A DNA stretch of 64,000 nt from Lumbricus rubellus (lineage: Eukaryota > Annelida > Clitellata > Crassiclitellata > Lumbricidae): contig OX243815.1 of the NCBI GenBank assembly GCA_945859605.1, positions 38,048,165-38,112,164 of the forward strand, read 5' to 3'. Shown piece by piece: positions 30,500 to 43,069 of the stretch. Both the position numbers and the translations under genes were made by a program. The first letter of the stretch is position 1, and the number at the start of each line of letters is the position of its first letter. A model generated the notes under the pieces. That model made no database searches. It saw only the letters and a list, made by a program, of their open reading frames with translations, and had not been told where the DNA came from.

Positions 30500-31670
30500 T
30501 CAGGTTGGACTGTAAGGTTGTGATAATTGAAAATGAAAGCTAGTTTGTGTTGTGTGGCTTCCTTTGGGGCTCAATGGGGTGGAAACGGACAGAATGGAGA
30601 AGAATTTTGCCGAAAGTCCTCCTGTCATGATGGATGTTATGAGGAGAGTCATGGTATCCTTCCGGGAAATGGGGTGGGGCAACATGATCAATTCTGGGTG
30701 TATTGGAGAGGTTCCGATTGATCTGTAGAATAATTTCCTTTTCTCGGACAAATAAGAATTCATTGAAGGAAATGCCGACGAAGGAACCCTTCTCTGTCTT
30801 CTTCTGAAATCGGGCACTGATCTGTAAAGAGACATTATGTTTTCCAGTAGGGGGGCAAGTGTGAACAATTGTTTATATAATAATATTAATAATAATTGTT
30901 GATTCCCACAGAGATAAAAAATGGTACGCAGTTGATGTGATGGTAGCCCGTTTAAGATATCGGGTGTGTTCCAGCCTTGCACCTGGAAGCACTGTAAGTT
31001 GCCAGTTATGTGGAAGCACTCTCATATCTGCTTGATGAAAATTGGAATCTGCCAATATTTGGTGACGTGTGGAATGGTGAAGAGCGACCTCCCTGTTCTG
31101 GTTGTCTAAAAAGAGGCAGACGCCAGGATTTTTAAAATACCCCGTACGATATGAAGATGGTGGAGTTCGGAATCTGGAGGTAGGAGGAGTCTTTAGTGTC
31201 AGGTTCCGTGTTGTATTATGAATATCTAGATTGCTCAACTGCATCACTTGGAGTTTGGTAATGTGTATGTTGACTTGAAAATGATGATGTAGGAAGAGGC
31301 TCATAATTTTCCTCCTTATTAAGCAGGTGACAATTATCGTTGCCTTTTGGTAATTCACTTATGCAAGGGTAAAAACTCTGTATTTGCCTGTTTTGAGGGG
31401 TCAATAGTCAGGTAGTCCATTTTCTTTTGGACAGCCTAGAAAGAAGTGGGGCAGATTTTATATGAGAACTAGGTTTGTCTTGAGTTTCCATTAGTAGAGT
31501 CCCTTGTCACTGAGCTTCCTAAGTGAGAAAATTCCTCATCAATTTGTGGCAATTTTTCTGATTTTTTTTTAGTTGTCTTGCAGTTGACTTCATAATTTGG
31601 TTTAGGATGACATTCCTTATTTACGGCAGATCAGATGCTCTGAGGCCAGTCAGAATCTTCCTGTGTGTTG
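30500..31670 (-). pseudogene. unclassified transposon ORF with SGNH-like segment, copy 2
   Basis: Second copy of the 3' part of 4127-5895: LDNQNREVALHHSTRHQILA, DSNFHQADMRVLPHNWQLTV and LPGARLEH match copy 1 residue for residue over most of their length. DNA similarity starts at cgggcactgatct (30812; 4116 in copy 1) and extends up to about 31670. Beyond copy 1 it continues into SSAFPSMNSYLSEKRK (30728-30800). The upper end abuts an LTR-element remnant at 31675. Confidence 0.55.
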
Positions 31671-31674
31671 TTTG

Positions 31675-32519
31675 TCGTGTCCACCCCGTTGCGTGTCATC
31701 TTCGGGTCTGGCACTACGATGGTGGCAACCACGACTTCGGCTGTCGTCCCTAGGCAGGTCGGCAGTTGGCCTGTCTTCTTCCTACTATCGCTCCTTTCAG
31801 TAATTCCTCGTTGATTACTGGAATCTCAGTACCAGAGTCAATCAACGCTTTGACTTGCACAGGATGACCACTGTTATCATTTCCATGTATCTCTACATTT
31901 ACATGCTTCTCTCTTCCATCACCTCTTCACCCGCTCTTCCGATGGCGCTACAGAAGGGCTCGGCCCCGAAGGACAATGTTGCTATCCTGGAAGCGGTAAG
32001 AGAGGTTGCTAATGCTCCCTGTTTGGATACCACTCCAGGAATTACTGATGGGGCTCTCTCTTCCATAATACTCTAGCATCTCGGTATATATCCCCTATTT
32101 CCATCACAAAGGCCATTTCTCCTGACGGCATCTTTTGGCTAATGAAACGTAGTATGATTTGAATGGCCAGACTCCAAGTCCAGAATCGCACGTATAACTG
32201 TCGTTCTCGGCTGCAGCGGTCTTACGTCGTCTCATCAGCACCATGCGACCCTCCAGGACGACGGTGCTCTGCTGGTCCAGGTTCGTAAGACGTTTCACAT
32301 CCCCGGCACGTTCGCCAAGGTCTGGATGGCTACCAGCATTACGGGCAGGAGATCCACTTCCAACCCCAGCGGAGGCACCATTTGTCGCAGACGGCTGATT
32401 TCCTGAACCGTCAAATATGCTGATCCACGCTCCATAATTCCTTCAAAGATCCTGAACAGCGGCTCCGTCGAGTGCATTTTCCAGGTTGGAGCGGAAATGC
32501 CTGAGGTGGGTCTTCGCAC
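31675..32519 (-). pseudogene. LTR-element remnant with gag and aspartic protease
   Basis: Order on the minus strand is gag then protease. Gag pieces (32104-32519, two frames) share PPLGLEVDLLPVMLVAIQTL with the ORF at 24242-25111. Downstream, in a short frame at about 31748-31930, HPVQVKALIDSGTEIPVINE is a retropepsin active site (DSG in place of DTG), followed soon by a stop. A word gtgtccaccccgttgcgtgt (31677-31696) recurs at 40418-40440. No RT follows. Confidence 0.65.
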
Positions 32520-32639
32520 ATCCCTGGTCGGATGGGCTTCAGTTTCTGCAGTTCTTTGTTACGCGTTTTGTTTTTAACTTATTGAAGGAGCTGTGCTGAC
32601 GATTCGATTTATAAGCAAGTCGTTGAATGTTGGGAAAGG

Positions 32640-32805
32640 TTGCACGCACTATTCAATTGGTTTTTGTACGAATCTCGAAATCACGTATCCGCTTAGCCAT
32701 TTCTTCCTTCGTTGGGTGCGTACAGTCACTTGGTAACAATCTTCTTTCGCATTGTATTGGACGCCACAGTTGCGAAAACTTTCATAGTTTTTTTAAGTCT
32801 GCACT
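32640..32805 (-). pseudogene. fragment related to the 50162-50443 family
   Basis: Minus strand: ESFRNCGVQYNAKEDCYQVT then VRTQR. The matching part at 50280-50443 reads ESFRNCVVKYYEKEDGYQAT then VQTN. Family unknown. Confidence 0.5.
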
Positions 32806-32880
32806 AAGTCATTTCCGTGTGTCTGTTTCACTGATATTATACATGCGACTTGTTGGCCATATTTTCAAATGTATCATGTC

Positions 32881-32900
32881 TCCAGGGCCGGATTTAGGGT
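32881..32900 (+). mobile_element. hAT-type left terminus, partner not found
   Basis: cagggccggatttagggtgg matches the common hAT terminus CAGGGCCGGATTTA. I see no inverted partner downstream. Confidence 0.35.
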
Positions 32901-33129
32901 GGTGGAGGCCATTGGGCACACATTTCTACAATAGATATTAGATTTTAGTTTTTGATGCAGTCTCCGACAGGGACAAGCTCCATACAGTCCTGATATGTCA
33001 CCGGTAGGCAAAGGTGCTAAAAGCAATGTTGAAATTGTTGACTTATTGTTAAAAAAATTAAAATGGTAAAAATGAAGACAAATTGAGAAGATCATTTTGG
33101 TGATATAATAATAGCAAGCACTATATATA

Positions 33130-33525
33130 GATGGAAGAGAAAGTGAAATAGTGCATCTTCTTAATTTGTGGTATCGTTTTAAATTTCATGCCTTTAAACA
33201 TTTCCTGCCAGTCACATGTAGGAACATACACTGTACCAGCTTAATTTCTAATCAGATGTGCTTGATTCAACTTGGAAACAGGAGTGCTGCCTTCTATACA
33301 ATCACGCAGATCAGAAGCACTGCAAACCTGGCTGCGACGAAATTTCGACTTCAGCACACGAAACCCTGCATCAGGTGCAAATTTTGTATGTCCGACTGGG
33401 AGAAACATGATTTTGATAACTTTATGGAAACCGGTCAAGACACGCCAACACAAATACTGCATCATGACATTGTTTTTGTTTTGACCAATATTATTAATTG
33501 GTATTAAATCATTTCTCAAATACAA
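33130..33525 (-). pseudogene. unclassified transposase-like C-terminus (GQNKNN / GHTKFAPD)
   Basis: NNIGQNKNNVMMQYLCWRVL, then LPVGHTKFAPDAGF, KSKFRRSQV and, after a frameshift, VPTCDWQEMF, IPQIKKMHYFTFSS. These blocks are characteristic of a widespread invertebrate transposase-like family with an RNase-H-like look (D-N-C-x-GQN), here with I-G in place of the expected acidic block. Truncated upstream. Confidence 0.5.
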
Positions 33526-33872
33526 AGTTAAAGGATAAGCATCAGGCTCCTTTTCTAGTTTCTATATAAGGCCAAGGTATACAGACAGGCAAGAAAGAAA
33601 GTAAAAATAATGATAATTGAGACCTCCTAAATAAAACAGATAGGTATATAGTCAGTGAAATAGCTTGTTTAGGCCAGCTGTTGGATCTAAATTTGAGTAG
33701 ATCCAGAGTCCTGACTTTGCCCTTTTTTATATGCACTTTTTTATTGGCATAGAATATCACTCTCTCTATGCTAAACACTGCAAGGTGACTAAGTCATTCA
33801 TGTGTCACACTTGTGCGAAGGTCGCGAAGCCTGTTCCTAATTATCTTCATCTTGGAAAATGAGCGTTCAGCA

Positions 33873-34576
33873 CTACGATTTATGACCATGAGCAAAACTC
33901 TCTAGACGATTTCTGTAGAAGCAGTCCATAACCGACACAACAAAGTCTACAAGTGCCACGAGGTTGAAAGCTTTGCATAGATTTAGTATGTGGTCTTTGA
34001 ACAAGCAAACCGTAACCTCAGCATAGTTATTTGTATGGTGTTCTCGTAGTGCTGGAATATTTCTATAGGCCATGCACCACAATTCCATTCACTGCCACAG
34101 ATTCAGCACATGAAGGAGAAAATTGGGGTACTTCTTTGCCAGGTTATGAAGATCGCTCAATGCTCCTTCTGCAAGCTCTTCATTTACGGAGTACATGATT
34201 TTTCTAAAACCCTGGATCAGAAGCTTCCTTTCATCCTTGGGAATGCTATATTCTTGGCATCCCAGAGCCATCTCCACATTGCCTGCATAACATGAAAATG
34301 ATGCTGTTTCTGTAAAGCTTGTGGCCATACAGTATGAAAGGCTCCTTTTTCTGCCAGTGAATCATTTGTAATGAAAACTTTTGGATAACCTTTGTCCACC
34401 AAAAGATTCATTGGGTAACAAGTTAACAACTGCTTTAATGTGGAAAATACTATAGTGTAGTCAGACTGGCTTTGTCTGACATGACTCCTGCATGCACAGC
34501 TTCGTACGGTGGTGTCACAAAAAGGGATTAAAGTTATAGAATGACTGCTGTAGTCACAGGATGCAATCGAGTCCAC
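33873..34576 (-). pseudogene. MULE-type transposase core fragment
   Basis: Three overlapping minus frames. 34217-34576: MDSIASCDYSSHSITL with a catalytic Asp, then GYPKVFITNDSLAEKGAF and VWPQALQKQHHFHVMQAMWR, corresponding to the second Asp and the C/FHV block of MULE transposases. 33873-34088: WCMAYR, LREHHTNNYAEVTVCLFKDH, the third acidic block (Glu kept). At least two frameshifts. The N-terminal DNA-binding part of such a protein lies separately at 41225-41791. Confidence 0.7.
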
Positions 34577-34963
34577 AAATGAAACTACGCTTGCTGTCTT
34601 CAGTTGGATGGGTACACTGCATCATTATAGGTGTCAATATATATTTACTTTCAACATTCGCCAGTAAATTCTGATAGCCTACATGTGTAATCGGCAGGTA
34701 ACGGTTTAATGAAATCTGAAATTTCGCAATTTAGTAGTTTACCAAAAAAGTTAATGAACATTATATAAGATGTTTACTGTTCACCAAATAAACAGCGCCT
34801 ATGCCCTAATGAATATTCATTGTGCAGTGAACGTTATCACTGATATGGTTACTGCTGATTGGGTGCGGGACTCCCATGGATCAATTTTCATGTATACTTT
34901 CACAATATGCTTCCCGAATGGTTCATCGACGGATGAAACATTCATCGGATTGTTCATATAGAG

Positions 34964-35774
34964 CAGTGGTTCTCAAACTTCTGCAGACCACGGACCGGCA
35001 ATAATTTTTGGCTGAAACCCGCAGACCGCTAACTTAAATGGCAGATGCATGCAAGAGCAAACTATAGCCTATTATATAAAAAAGACTTATTACTAAGTTG
35101 TGTGCTAATGATGGAACCACCTGCTCAAAATAAAACACAGAAATCAGAATATCACCAGATTTTAAATATTGTGGATCAAATTTTCGTGTATAAGCTTACG
35201 GTCCATTCTTTTTTAGCTTGGATGTTTTGTTCGAATAGAACACCAGTTCAAAGTTATCATTTTCTTCACTCAGAGTGCCTGAGCAGTCACACTATTTCAC
35301 TGTTCTTGATTTTTAAAATGTCCAGAGTGGCTTGTTCATGTATTGTTAATTTTTTTAATTCTTCAAACACATTTTGTTTTTATTTCAAATTTTATATTAT
35401 GTTATAAAATTAAAAGATTATCCAGTGATGCTTGATCAGCGTTTACTTGACTTTCGCCCACCATAGATCAACAGAAATAAACAGGAAGCAGACTGCCTTC
35501 ATAGACGTAGTAAATGCAGAATATATTAAATTGTTCGAATAGCAGTTTTGGCAAGTTAAAATAAGACACTGGTAATTTATTTAAATTTTTTAAAATATGA
35601 GTCAGAATTTGTAATAAATTTTGAAAAGCAATTCGAATGATTTCACAATTTCAAATATAGAAATTGATAATTAGGCTGCAATTTATTATTTTGCTCTAAG
35701 ACTTGTTCACGGACCGGTGATCAGGACTCCACGGACCGATACCGGTTCGCGGACCACCACTTTTAGAACCACTG
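34964..35774. mobile_element. hAT MITE, longer relative of 818-1205
   Basis: 811 bp, ends CAGTGGTTCTCAAACTTCTG and, inverted, CAGTGGTTCTAAAAG. The left end matches the inverted right end of 818-1205, and both carry gaccacggaccggc and ggaccaccac words, so it is the same family in opposite orientation. The flanking 8 bases (catatagag side and atcaattc) do not match, so the duplication has decayed or the element is rearranged. Confidence 0.75.
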
Positions 35775-36877
35775 ATCAATTCAACCGTTTATTGTTTTCA
35801 GTGAACGTTTCATCCCAAAAATTATAAGAACACTCGAGCCTATAAAACTGTCAATTAAAAGATCTAAATAGATTCTAGGAATACGAAAACTAGTCCATAG
35901 GCTTGGTGAATTTGCAAGTTGATAATACTACTAACTTAATAAATGTTAATTTTACGACAAATGCACAAATTGCACGAAGATACATCAACACATTCGCTCC
36001 TTCCTATCTCTGCCGACCATGCCATGATGTTTCTTAACATAATTTTCATGGATTCCAGTTGCTCCTTGCATAACTGATGTCTTCTGTTTTTAACAATCTT
36101 TCTGCAACCATATTGAAGGGTGACTGCACATAAATAAAGATTGAATTTTCGTGATGCCAGCTTTCGATGACATTTGTGGTTCGTGTCATTCCGTCACCAG
36201 CACACTCGAACTGATTCCAGATTGGGACTGGAAACGTTGTCGAGCCATAGTTGTTCCTCTGCTTCAGAGTCGTCGACTTCTGATGTAGGTGTGCTCGAAG
36301 TATAAGTTTTTGGGGTGTTTTGGCATTTGTTCAGCTTACAAGTTGAATGACTCCGCAACATCAACTGGTACATGTGCAAGTGCTACTAAACAACCGACAT
36401 TGACTCATAGTATGTCGTGACGTTCGTATACGGTCTTGATGCCCAGTTCGTTGACCTTGCGCAGAACACTCTGGTTGAGATTTTACTTTCTGATCAAAGT
36501 TATAAACTTTTTTTCTCCTACTGATCACCTTGATTCGACTTTTGACCTTTCATAGTACATACGAAGTATAAGTCAGCACATTTGGCAATTTGGGCAGCCA
36601 TCGTAGTCCTCCTCGCTTCGACAAAATAACGATAAACACTGGGGAGAAAATCTCTTGACCGTTTCATGATTACGTCATCTTTCAAAGACTCGAAGTCAGT
36701 TATTTCTTTGCATTCTAGGTAATAGAACTTAGAACACATAATTCAGTTGACCCAAAAACTGTGAATAAGTCTGCTTGCCTGATATGTGTGGATCTGAATT
36801 TACCAAAATAATATTTGGAATGCATTCTGCATGCATTTAGCAGAGAGCATTTCGTCTGCCTTTAGTGTGAGCAAATT
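35775..36877. other. no gene recognised
   Basis: About 1.1 kb. A 73-residue minus frame (36518-36739) has no known motif. Confidence 0.35.
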
Positions 36878-37205
36878 TCAAAAGACAATCCATTGCATTG
36901 CAATTTCATTGTTGAGTTTAGCAAAGATGGAAGTATTGAAACGAATGGGATGTTTCTGACGGAAAACCTTCTCATCGAGCGGGCCTGAGCGCGCTGGTCC
37001 CATGACTGGCACTTCCGCAATACATAAGACTAATACATCGTTTAGAATGCTCCATTTTCGTACTACATGCTTAGTCCATGATGACAAATTACAGTTTTCC
37101 GTACAGGATTATCTGATAGGTTAGTTTCGGAAAAATTGAACATTGCCTCAAGTTGAACACTCTCCAAAGTCTTCTCTAATTTATCAAATAATGCATTTAC
37201 ATGTA
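36878..37205 (-). pseudogene. possible pogo/Tigger-like fragment
   Basis: FNFSETNLSDNPVRKTVICH resembles the NYDETNLxDDPGxKKVI block of one pogo-like group, with Ser in place of the catalytic Asp. Nothing else in the frames confirms it. Confidence 0.3.
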
Positions 37206-37207
37206 TA

Positions 37208-37702
37208 GCAGGGGTGCACAACCTTTTGGGGCCAAGGGCCAGATTGCATTTTAGAAAGGACAATGAGGGCCGCACGTATGTTGCACTGAATTTTAGTATG
37301 CATGTATTGTGTCTGGACAGTTAAGAAAGTGCATTTTAAATAGACCTACTTCACAAAAGCCAAACAACGACTTGAGTAAATGAAAACAATATTGAAGACT
37401 CAAGCAGACTTTAAACTCAACTTCTATTTAATTAATCTTTCACAGTTCACATTCATACTGCACAGCTAATGAGTTGGCTGTAATTGAATGTGTTGAACAA
37501 TTTTATCTATATTTGGTTGCAATTCAGTCATTGCAATCTTCAAAATGGAATCAAGATTTCCATCAGTCAAATTTGATCTTAGTTTGCTCTTGTTGATGTT
37601 CATGGTTGAAAACGTTTGCTCGTACAAATATGTGCTTCCAAGTTCCAAATGATGAAGACTGTGAACTTTCAGGCAATTCCAATATTCATCAGCATATGTC
37701 AC
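37208..37702 (-). pseudogene. hAT element 3' end with dimerisation domain
   Basis: The frame 37466-37702 contains LGSTYLYEQTFSTMNINKSK, LTDGNLDSILKIAMT and LQPNIDKIV, the C-terminal dimerisation segment of Charlie/GTF2IRD2-type hAT transposases. Downstream on the same strand, the sequence ends (plus strand 37208) with caggggtgcacaacctttt and two agggcc words, a hAT-type terminus. Catalytic domain not present. Confidence 0.7.
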
Positions 37703-38473
37703 ATTCGTATTCTAATCTATATGAGGCACAGCTGAGGCAGAGTTTTCTTGTGAGGTTAGTTAGTTTGAAAGAAACTTAAATTTCTTCAATGCTAGGGGAC
37801 TGGTCGAAGGCTGTGAATTCCCCTCTGCTGACTCACCGACAAAGTTATACATACTAAATTTATCTTTAGCGCTTATGACAAATGACTTTGCAGCATTTTG
37901 AATTGCGGCAAATTATGGAGCTTGAAGTGTTGATGCCATCATGCAGACAAGCAGCAGCTGGTATTGGATTGCAGTGGTCCGAATGTGGGAGTAAGATTGA
38001 GGCAAATCTGGTCACGCAGCATAGAAGTCCAATAGTGATGGAATAATGTTTGACAAGGACATGGAATCACTCTGCAGGGTCCAGTTTTGGATAAATCCTT
38101 CAGGCTTTTCCACGTCAAGTACGCTTCATCCTTTTGAAGGTCATAACCCTTACTGTAGCAAAATGAAAAACATTCAAGCTGTGGCGAAGACAAACCGCTC
38201 TCATGAATAGCAAGCACAATATGAGATGGAACTGCAGAACAAGCAGCAGACAAGACTTCAGGATCTTCTGACAAGAAGACTGACATATTCACAGCAGCAT
38301 TCAACTGAGGAATGCCACATGTCTTTGATTGCTTACTTGAGGTATTTGAAGCAGTGATGGTGTTGATGCCATTGTCATAGATCTTCAACAATGCTAGTTG
38401 TGTCACTAGGCCTATTACTTATCGCCGAATGACTGCCAACACAGTGATCGTGCAATATGCGCACTCAAGTTCT
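37703..38473 (-). other. 155-residue ORF of unknown nature
   Basis: An uninterrupted minus frame at 37939-38406 shows no motif I recognise. It has several Cys/His but no regular spacing. It may be gag-derived because a zinc-knuckle gag piece lies directly upstream (38474-38752), but nothing in the sequence proves it. Confidence 0.25.
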
Positions 38474-38752
38474 TCACATCAGCAGTTCTGGTTCTTCTCC
38501 TGTGACTAGGTCGTTAACTGTCGATCTTTGGCGAGACTCTGATAGCCGTCGTCCGCCTCGAGCTCTGGCGGTTTGAAATCGTCGACAGTGAGCGGCAGAA
38601 TGGCTCATTTTAGAGCAGGCATTGCACTGCTTGCCAAGTGCTGGACACGATTTGAGAGGATGTGAAAACCCACAGTTCCCACAACAACCACCATCTTCTC
38701 CGGAGTGCTGTAGTGTCTTGCCGCTGGATGGTTTTGTTTTTGTTTTATTCAT
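38474..38752 (-). pseudogene. gag zinc-knuckle fragment (LTR element)
   Basis: Two CCHC knuckles of the type in Ty3/gypsy nucleocapsids: CGNCGFSHPLKSC and CNACSKMSHSAAHC, followed by an Arg-rich stretch. No protease or RT follows in frame. Confidence 0.7.
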
Positions 38753-40414
38753 TTATTGACTTGCAAGTCACATCAATATTCACATAACAGTAACAGACAT
38801 TAACAACAATAAAATTTCAACAAGAAAATTGTTATGAACTTATTATCAGTGCAGGTCAATGAGTCAGCCGACAAAGGTCTAAAAGACCCGCTAAGACTCG
38901 GCTGGCTCATTTACAAACTTAATTCCTGCAAAGGTTAATGTGAAGGATCAAAAATTCCACCAAGACGAGGAGACACCAATCCACATACATCAAGTTAAGT
39001 TGAATATGAAGCGGTTCACAAAAAATAACAGAATAACAGAGGGCCACACAACAAATGTAAATGCAAAGCCTGAGAACATCTTAAGGTCAAGCATGTATCT
39101 CATTCAAACGGGTCCAGTGGAGCTTCTAATATTTCCACGTCTCTTTGTTCGCAGTAGGCAGGATCTTCTTCCCCTCCCTTTTTCACCTAGTACCCTATAT
39201 CCAGCAAAACGGGCCTGAATATCTCTTCCAGCTAAATATGCCATGTAAGAGCCAAAGCATTTGTCACTGTCGTCTACATTTCAAGCGTTAGTCTACATTT
39301 CAAGCGTTAGTCTGCATCCAGCACACTTCTCGTATCGTATTTCTCACCCGACTTCAACGAACCCTGTATGCATCGGTGGCTGCCTGGCAGCAAATCTGAT
39401 AACCCACTACAAGATTTTGCAAGAGGCGTGGCCTGGAAGTGTCAATTAAACAAAGGCTTATTGTGCATAGCAGTAGACCTGGATGGTTTTATTTAATGGT
39501 TAAAATGTTAATTAACCTTCTTCTCGTCGTCAACTTACAACTAGAACTTATAACTATTTCTGTGGACGCCCATGCACTTTAAATGCCTCCCATTTGAATA
39601 ATTAAAAGGCGCATAGGCCTACGTTTTCAAGTCCTCTCACACCTACTGGTGTTATTTTTAAACAGCGAGCTTCCAAGCTTTAGACCGTTTTGTTGCTTAG
39701 ACCCTCCGCAAGTTTAAAGCCAACACTGGGAAGATCGTAGGCCTGCACATATCCTCAAAAACTGCAAACCATGCACAGACAGTTAAAGAAATTATAGTAA
39801 TTAATAAGTTCTTGTTCACTGAGCAGTACAGAAGTACTTAGTGTGTAATAATTATAAGAACTGCATTAGCCTAATATTAACAATGATTCCTGAAATAAAA
39901 CCGAAATAATGGGGGGGGGGAAACAATGTATAGCACTCTGGTTACGCCAGACGAACCTTGCTGTTATCAGAATAAAACGGCACTAAGAAATGTCTTTAAT
40001 AAGTTTCAAAATGTCACAACAACGTATCCCTTATAAAAGAAACTTAATGTTTCTTTGCTGTCGTTTGATTTTTCGAAGTTACTTGTGACAATCTATGAGT
40101 GCTAACTGTGCTGCAAGGCAGAGATCTTCCACCTTTGTATGAAGTTTTTGTTCTTCCTGAAGCAGTGGATTGAACTCGTATAATCCTTCGTCTTGATGTC
40201 CTACCAATATTAATTGTCACACCAATTATGAATTGTTGTAGGAAGATCACGCTTACTTCGACGTGTGTAATGCAACCTAAGAACTGCGTTTAGAAGAGGT
40301 TATCAGAGCCATTTAGATTGTCAACTTGTTCCAGTAGTTCAGCTAAGAAATTTCGAACTGACAAAACAGCGGCTGCTCGAGTGTCATCCAGTTGTGTCTC
40401 TTGTGCAGTAATGT
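38753..40414. other. no gene; LTR-leader-like piece at 39130-39400
   Basis: 39130-39400 is clearly related to 25120-25352 (aaatatgccatgta, atttgtcactgtc, gcatccagcacacttctc, ggtggctgcc), the region next to the LTR of the short LTR element. It contains an 18-bp duplication (tctacatttcaagcgtta). The rest shows nothing; short frames at 40044-40250 are unassigned. Confidence 0.5.
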
Positions 40415-40547
40415 CGTGTCCACCCCACCCCGTTGCGTGTCATCGTCGGGTCTGGCACTACAATGGTGCCAACCACGGCTTCGACATGTCCCTCCTCACT
40501 TAGTTCGAACGTAGGGAGAACAAGTTATGATAGCTGTGTGTCCGTAA
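40415..40547 (-). repeat. LTR-element remnant related to 31675 and 52138
   Basis: gtgtccacccc and cgttgcgtgtcat, then gggtctggcactac, match 31677-31730. tccctcctcacttagttcga (40487-40506) and its following bases match 52143-52200. It is cut at 40547 by a hAT terminus. Confidence 0.6.
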
Positions 40548-41217
40548 CAGGGCTGTTATCAATACTGGAAAAAAGTATTGGTAGTACCAATACTTACTAA
40601 TAAAAGTATTGGCAATACCAGTACTATTTCTTAAAAGTATTGCAATACCAATACTTTTACCATACTTTTTGATAAGTTTTAAAGTTTAATGACTAAAAAA
40701 GCACATGTATGCCATTGCCCGTTAAACAGTGTTAAGCAGTACAAGCAGTGGAACTACTAATCTATATACATTCTCTCCATAAGTCTACCACTTAGCCATA
40801 CTAACTACTAATCTATATACATGCTTTCCATAAGTCTACCGTGTAGCCAGACGTAAAAAACCATCATTTCAAAGTGTAGGCTGCTTAGTGATGTGCGCAG
40901 AGGTGTAAATACTCGGCCTCCTAAAGAAAAGAGTCTTTCCACAGCTGCACTAGCAGGCAAACCATGTTCAATATAATGTACAATATCTGGATGTGTGGAT
41001 ATGCAGCCAGAGAAATCAAGCTATCTGCAGAGTCCGATAAATATCTGTCCACTTCCTCACACACATTTTCTGTACCAAAATCCCTATGTCTCCGATTTGA
41101 AAGACTAGAGAAAAAATTAAGTTCACCTGACTCTTGTATGGACCAGTGAACCCTCTTCATGAGTGGAGTACAGAAAACTTCCGCTTTCACACATCTCTCC
41201 CCCCCCACCCATTTCAT
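40548..41217 (-). pseudogene. hAT element 3' half with dimerisation domain
   Basis: Terminus at 40548: cagggctgttatcaatac, followed by nested aagtattgg/ccaatactt words. On the minus strand, NFFSSLSNRRHRDFGTENVC and AAYPHIQILYI are followed, after a one-base shift, by LPASAAVERLFSLGGRVF and TPLRTSLSSLHFEMMVF, the hAT dimerisation motif. The N-terminal half is gone. It interrupts the LTR remnant to the left. Confidence 0.75.
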
Positions 41218-41224
41218 GATTGAG

Positions 41225-41791
41225 TGTCTGAGAAAACTTCCAATTTATCAATGTTGCAATGCTGGTCACCATACTGCTTCTGAAATTCCTTTGCAAAAAG
41301 GTAATGTTTGTAGACCGGGCAGATTGAACGGTTTGCTAAAAGCTGCTCTAAACCTTCAGTTTTGTCCATGTTGTCTTCCAGTTCCATCCGAACACACTCA
41401 AGAGCCTGTGTCCATTTCTGAAGAGTTGCAGGATCTTCTCATCCGTTTCGGGACTAACGGCATAGTGGCGAGCAACATCGGCAGCTGATAACGGATGATT
41501 GTGCTCCCACCTCAAGTCAACTAGACACATGCCATCATGGTGCACGTTTGTGCGGTCTTTCCTAATGCGCTTCGGACAATGTCGTATTGGAACCGTGGCT
41601 TTAGCGTTGAATGCAGTATGCTTACAACAACCAACAATGCCACCCTTTACATTATGATTATATTTATAGGTTTTCTTGTATGTGACATATCGTCCATCAC
41701 AAACAAATTTGTTAGATATAGTAAATTGGGAATTCGATTTCTTGTCAAAGTTGTTGAACCATTCAGAAAATTTGTTCTTCATTATTCGCAT
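41225..41791 (-). pseudogene. MULE-type protein N-terminal region
   Basis: FSEWFNNFDKKSNSQF, YKKTYKYNHNVKG, then WEHNHPLSAADVARH resembles the WRKY/GCM- or FLYWCH-like zinc-binding N-terminus of MULE-type transposases. After a frameshift near 41400, ANRSICPVYKHYLFAKEFQK continues the same protein. Catalytic domain absent here; a MULE core lies at 33873-34576 but 7 kb away. Confidence 0.6.
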
Positions 41792-42016
41792 TTACAATTT
41801 TTGAGAGAATTGGTTCTTGGAAGTTACTCGATCGATCCTTTCTCCAGTTCAACTAGGCGGTCTCGGGAAAACTACAAATCGACGAATTTGTTAAGGCCAA
41901 ATACAAATATCACCTTGTGCCGACGGTTCCTGGAACCCTAGCGATCGCAATGGTAACTTCAAGAGTTACGATCTCCAGCCACGTCCCTCAGTTCCTCCAA
42001 GTTCATTCTTGTTACC

Positions 42017-42244
42017 TCATGTGTTTCCTCCATCCACCTTTTTGTGTGTCCTCAGTGTTCGATTCTCAGCCACAGTGATGGCCATGGTCAGGTCCATGCC
42101 CAACCCTGCCAAGTCTATATCAAGCATCCCGATCCATGTAGATCTAGGTCGCTCTCTAGGGCGCTTCCAGGAAGGCGGAACCAGCGCCAGTAGTGCCTCT
42201 CTCGAATCAGAGTCTGCCGGCATACGAGCATTTCGACTCATCAT
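42017..42244 (-). pseudogene. LINE C-terminal fragment
   Basis: RPRERPRSTWIGMLDIDLAG, then LTMAITVAENR, corresponds to the RGRPxxxWxDxxxxDL block at the end of many LINE ORF2 proteins (CR1/RTE-like). RT motifs are not present. Confidence 0.55.
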
Positions 42245-43069
42245 TTATTAGGCTAATATGTTCCAGCCGGGTCGCAACTCCGACGTGGTGAGATCAAGTT
42301 GCAATGGGTTGATCAACCCAGCGTCACCATCCTCTGATGTCCGTCTTCACTCCTTGACCTAAGAGCAAGGTCTGGTTTGGATAATGCGCCAACAAGTCGC
42401 AATCGCCTTTTCTGCCCTCAGCCGCTCGTTACAAACGTTCCTCCGCTTTCTCTAAACTTCCGGAATGCACGAATTGATTTCCTACCGTCAACATTGGGTC
42501 TTTCGGACATCAACTGTGTTTCATTTTCCCCAGAGAAGGTGTATTGTCCTCAGAAGGAAACTCCGGCCAGTTGTCGGGTGATAGAACTTTGGTCCAAGAA
42601 ACCATCTGATCGTATTGACTAACTGAAGGGACATGAGATGATTTATCTGTAAACATCAGGTTTTCAGATTGTTGAGCAAGGAGCGAAAGAACTGCTCAGG
42701 GCGAATGGGCACATCAGACTTATGACCAGTGTGTTGCGCGTTTCCAGCAAAGCTACTGTTTTGTTCGCTCCCACCCAGGAAGTCGAAGCCTCATGGCTTC
42801 GAGATAATGATGCCATACATATAGGGTGTTTCGATGCAGACAAATATATGTTATACACAATATAATGTGGAAAGTTTTATACTGGCGAATAGGTTATACA
42901 AATGAAAATGTTATTATAAAAAATTAGATCAATTTGCTCACTTAATCAAATTTTAGCGCCAATATCCGTGACGTCATCAAATTCGTGCCAAGTAAACGTC
43001 CAGTTATGCCGCAAACAATACTGTATGACCCTCATTGTTAATCCACACATAGTTGATTAATACAAATTA
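42245..43069. other. no gene seen
   Basis: About 820 bp with short unassigned frames. Confidence 0.35.
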
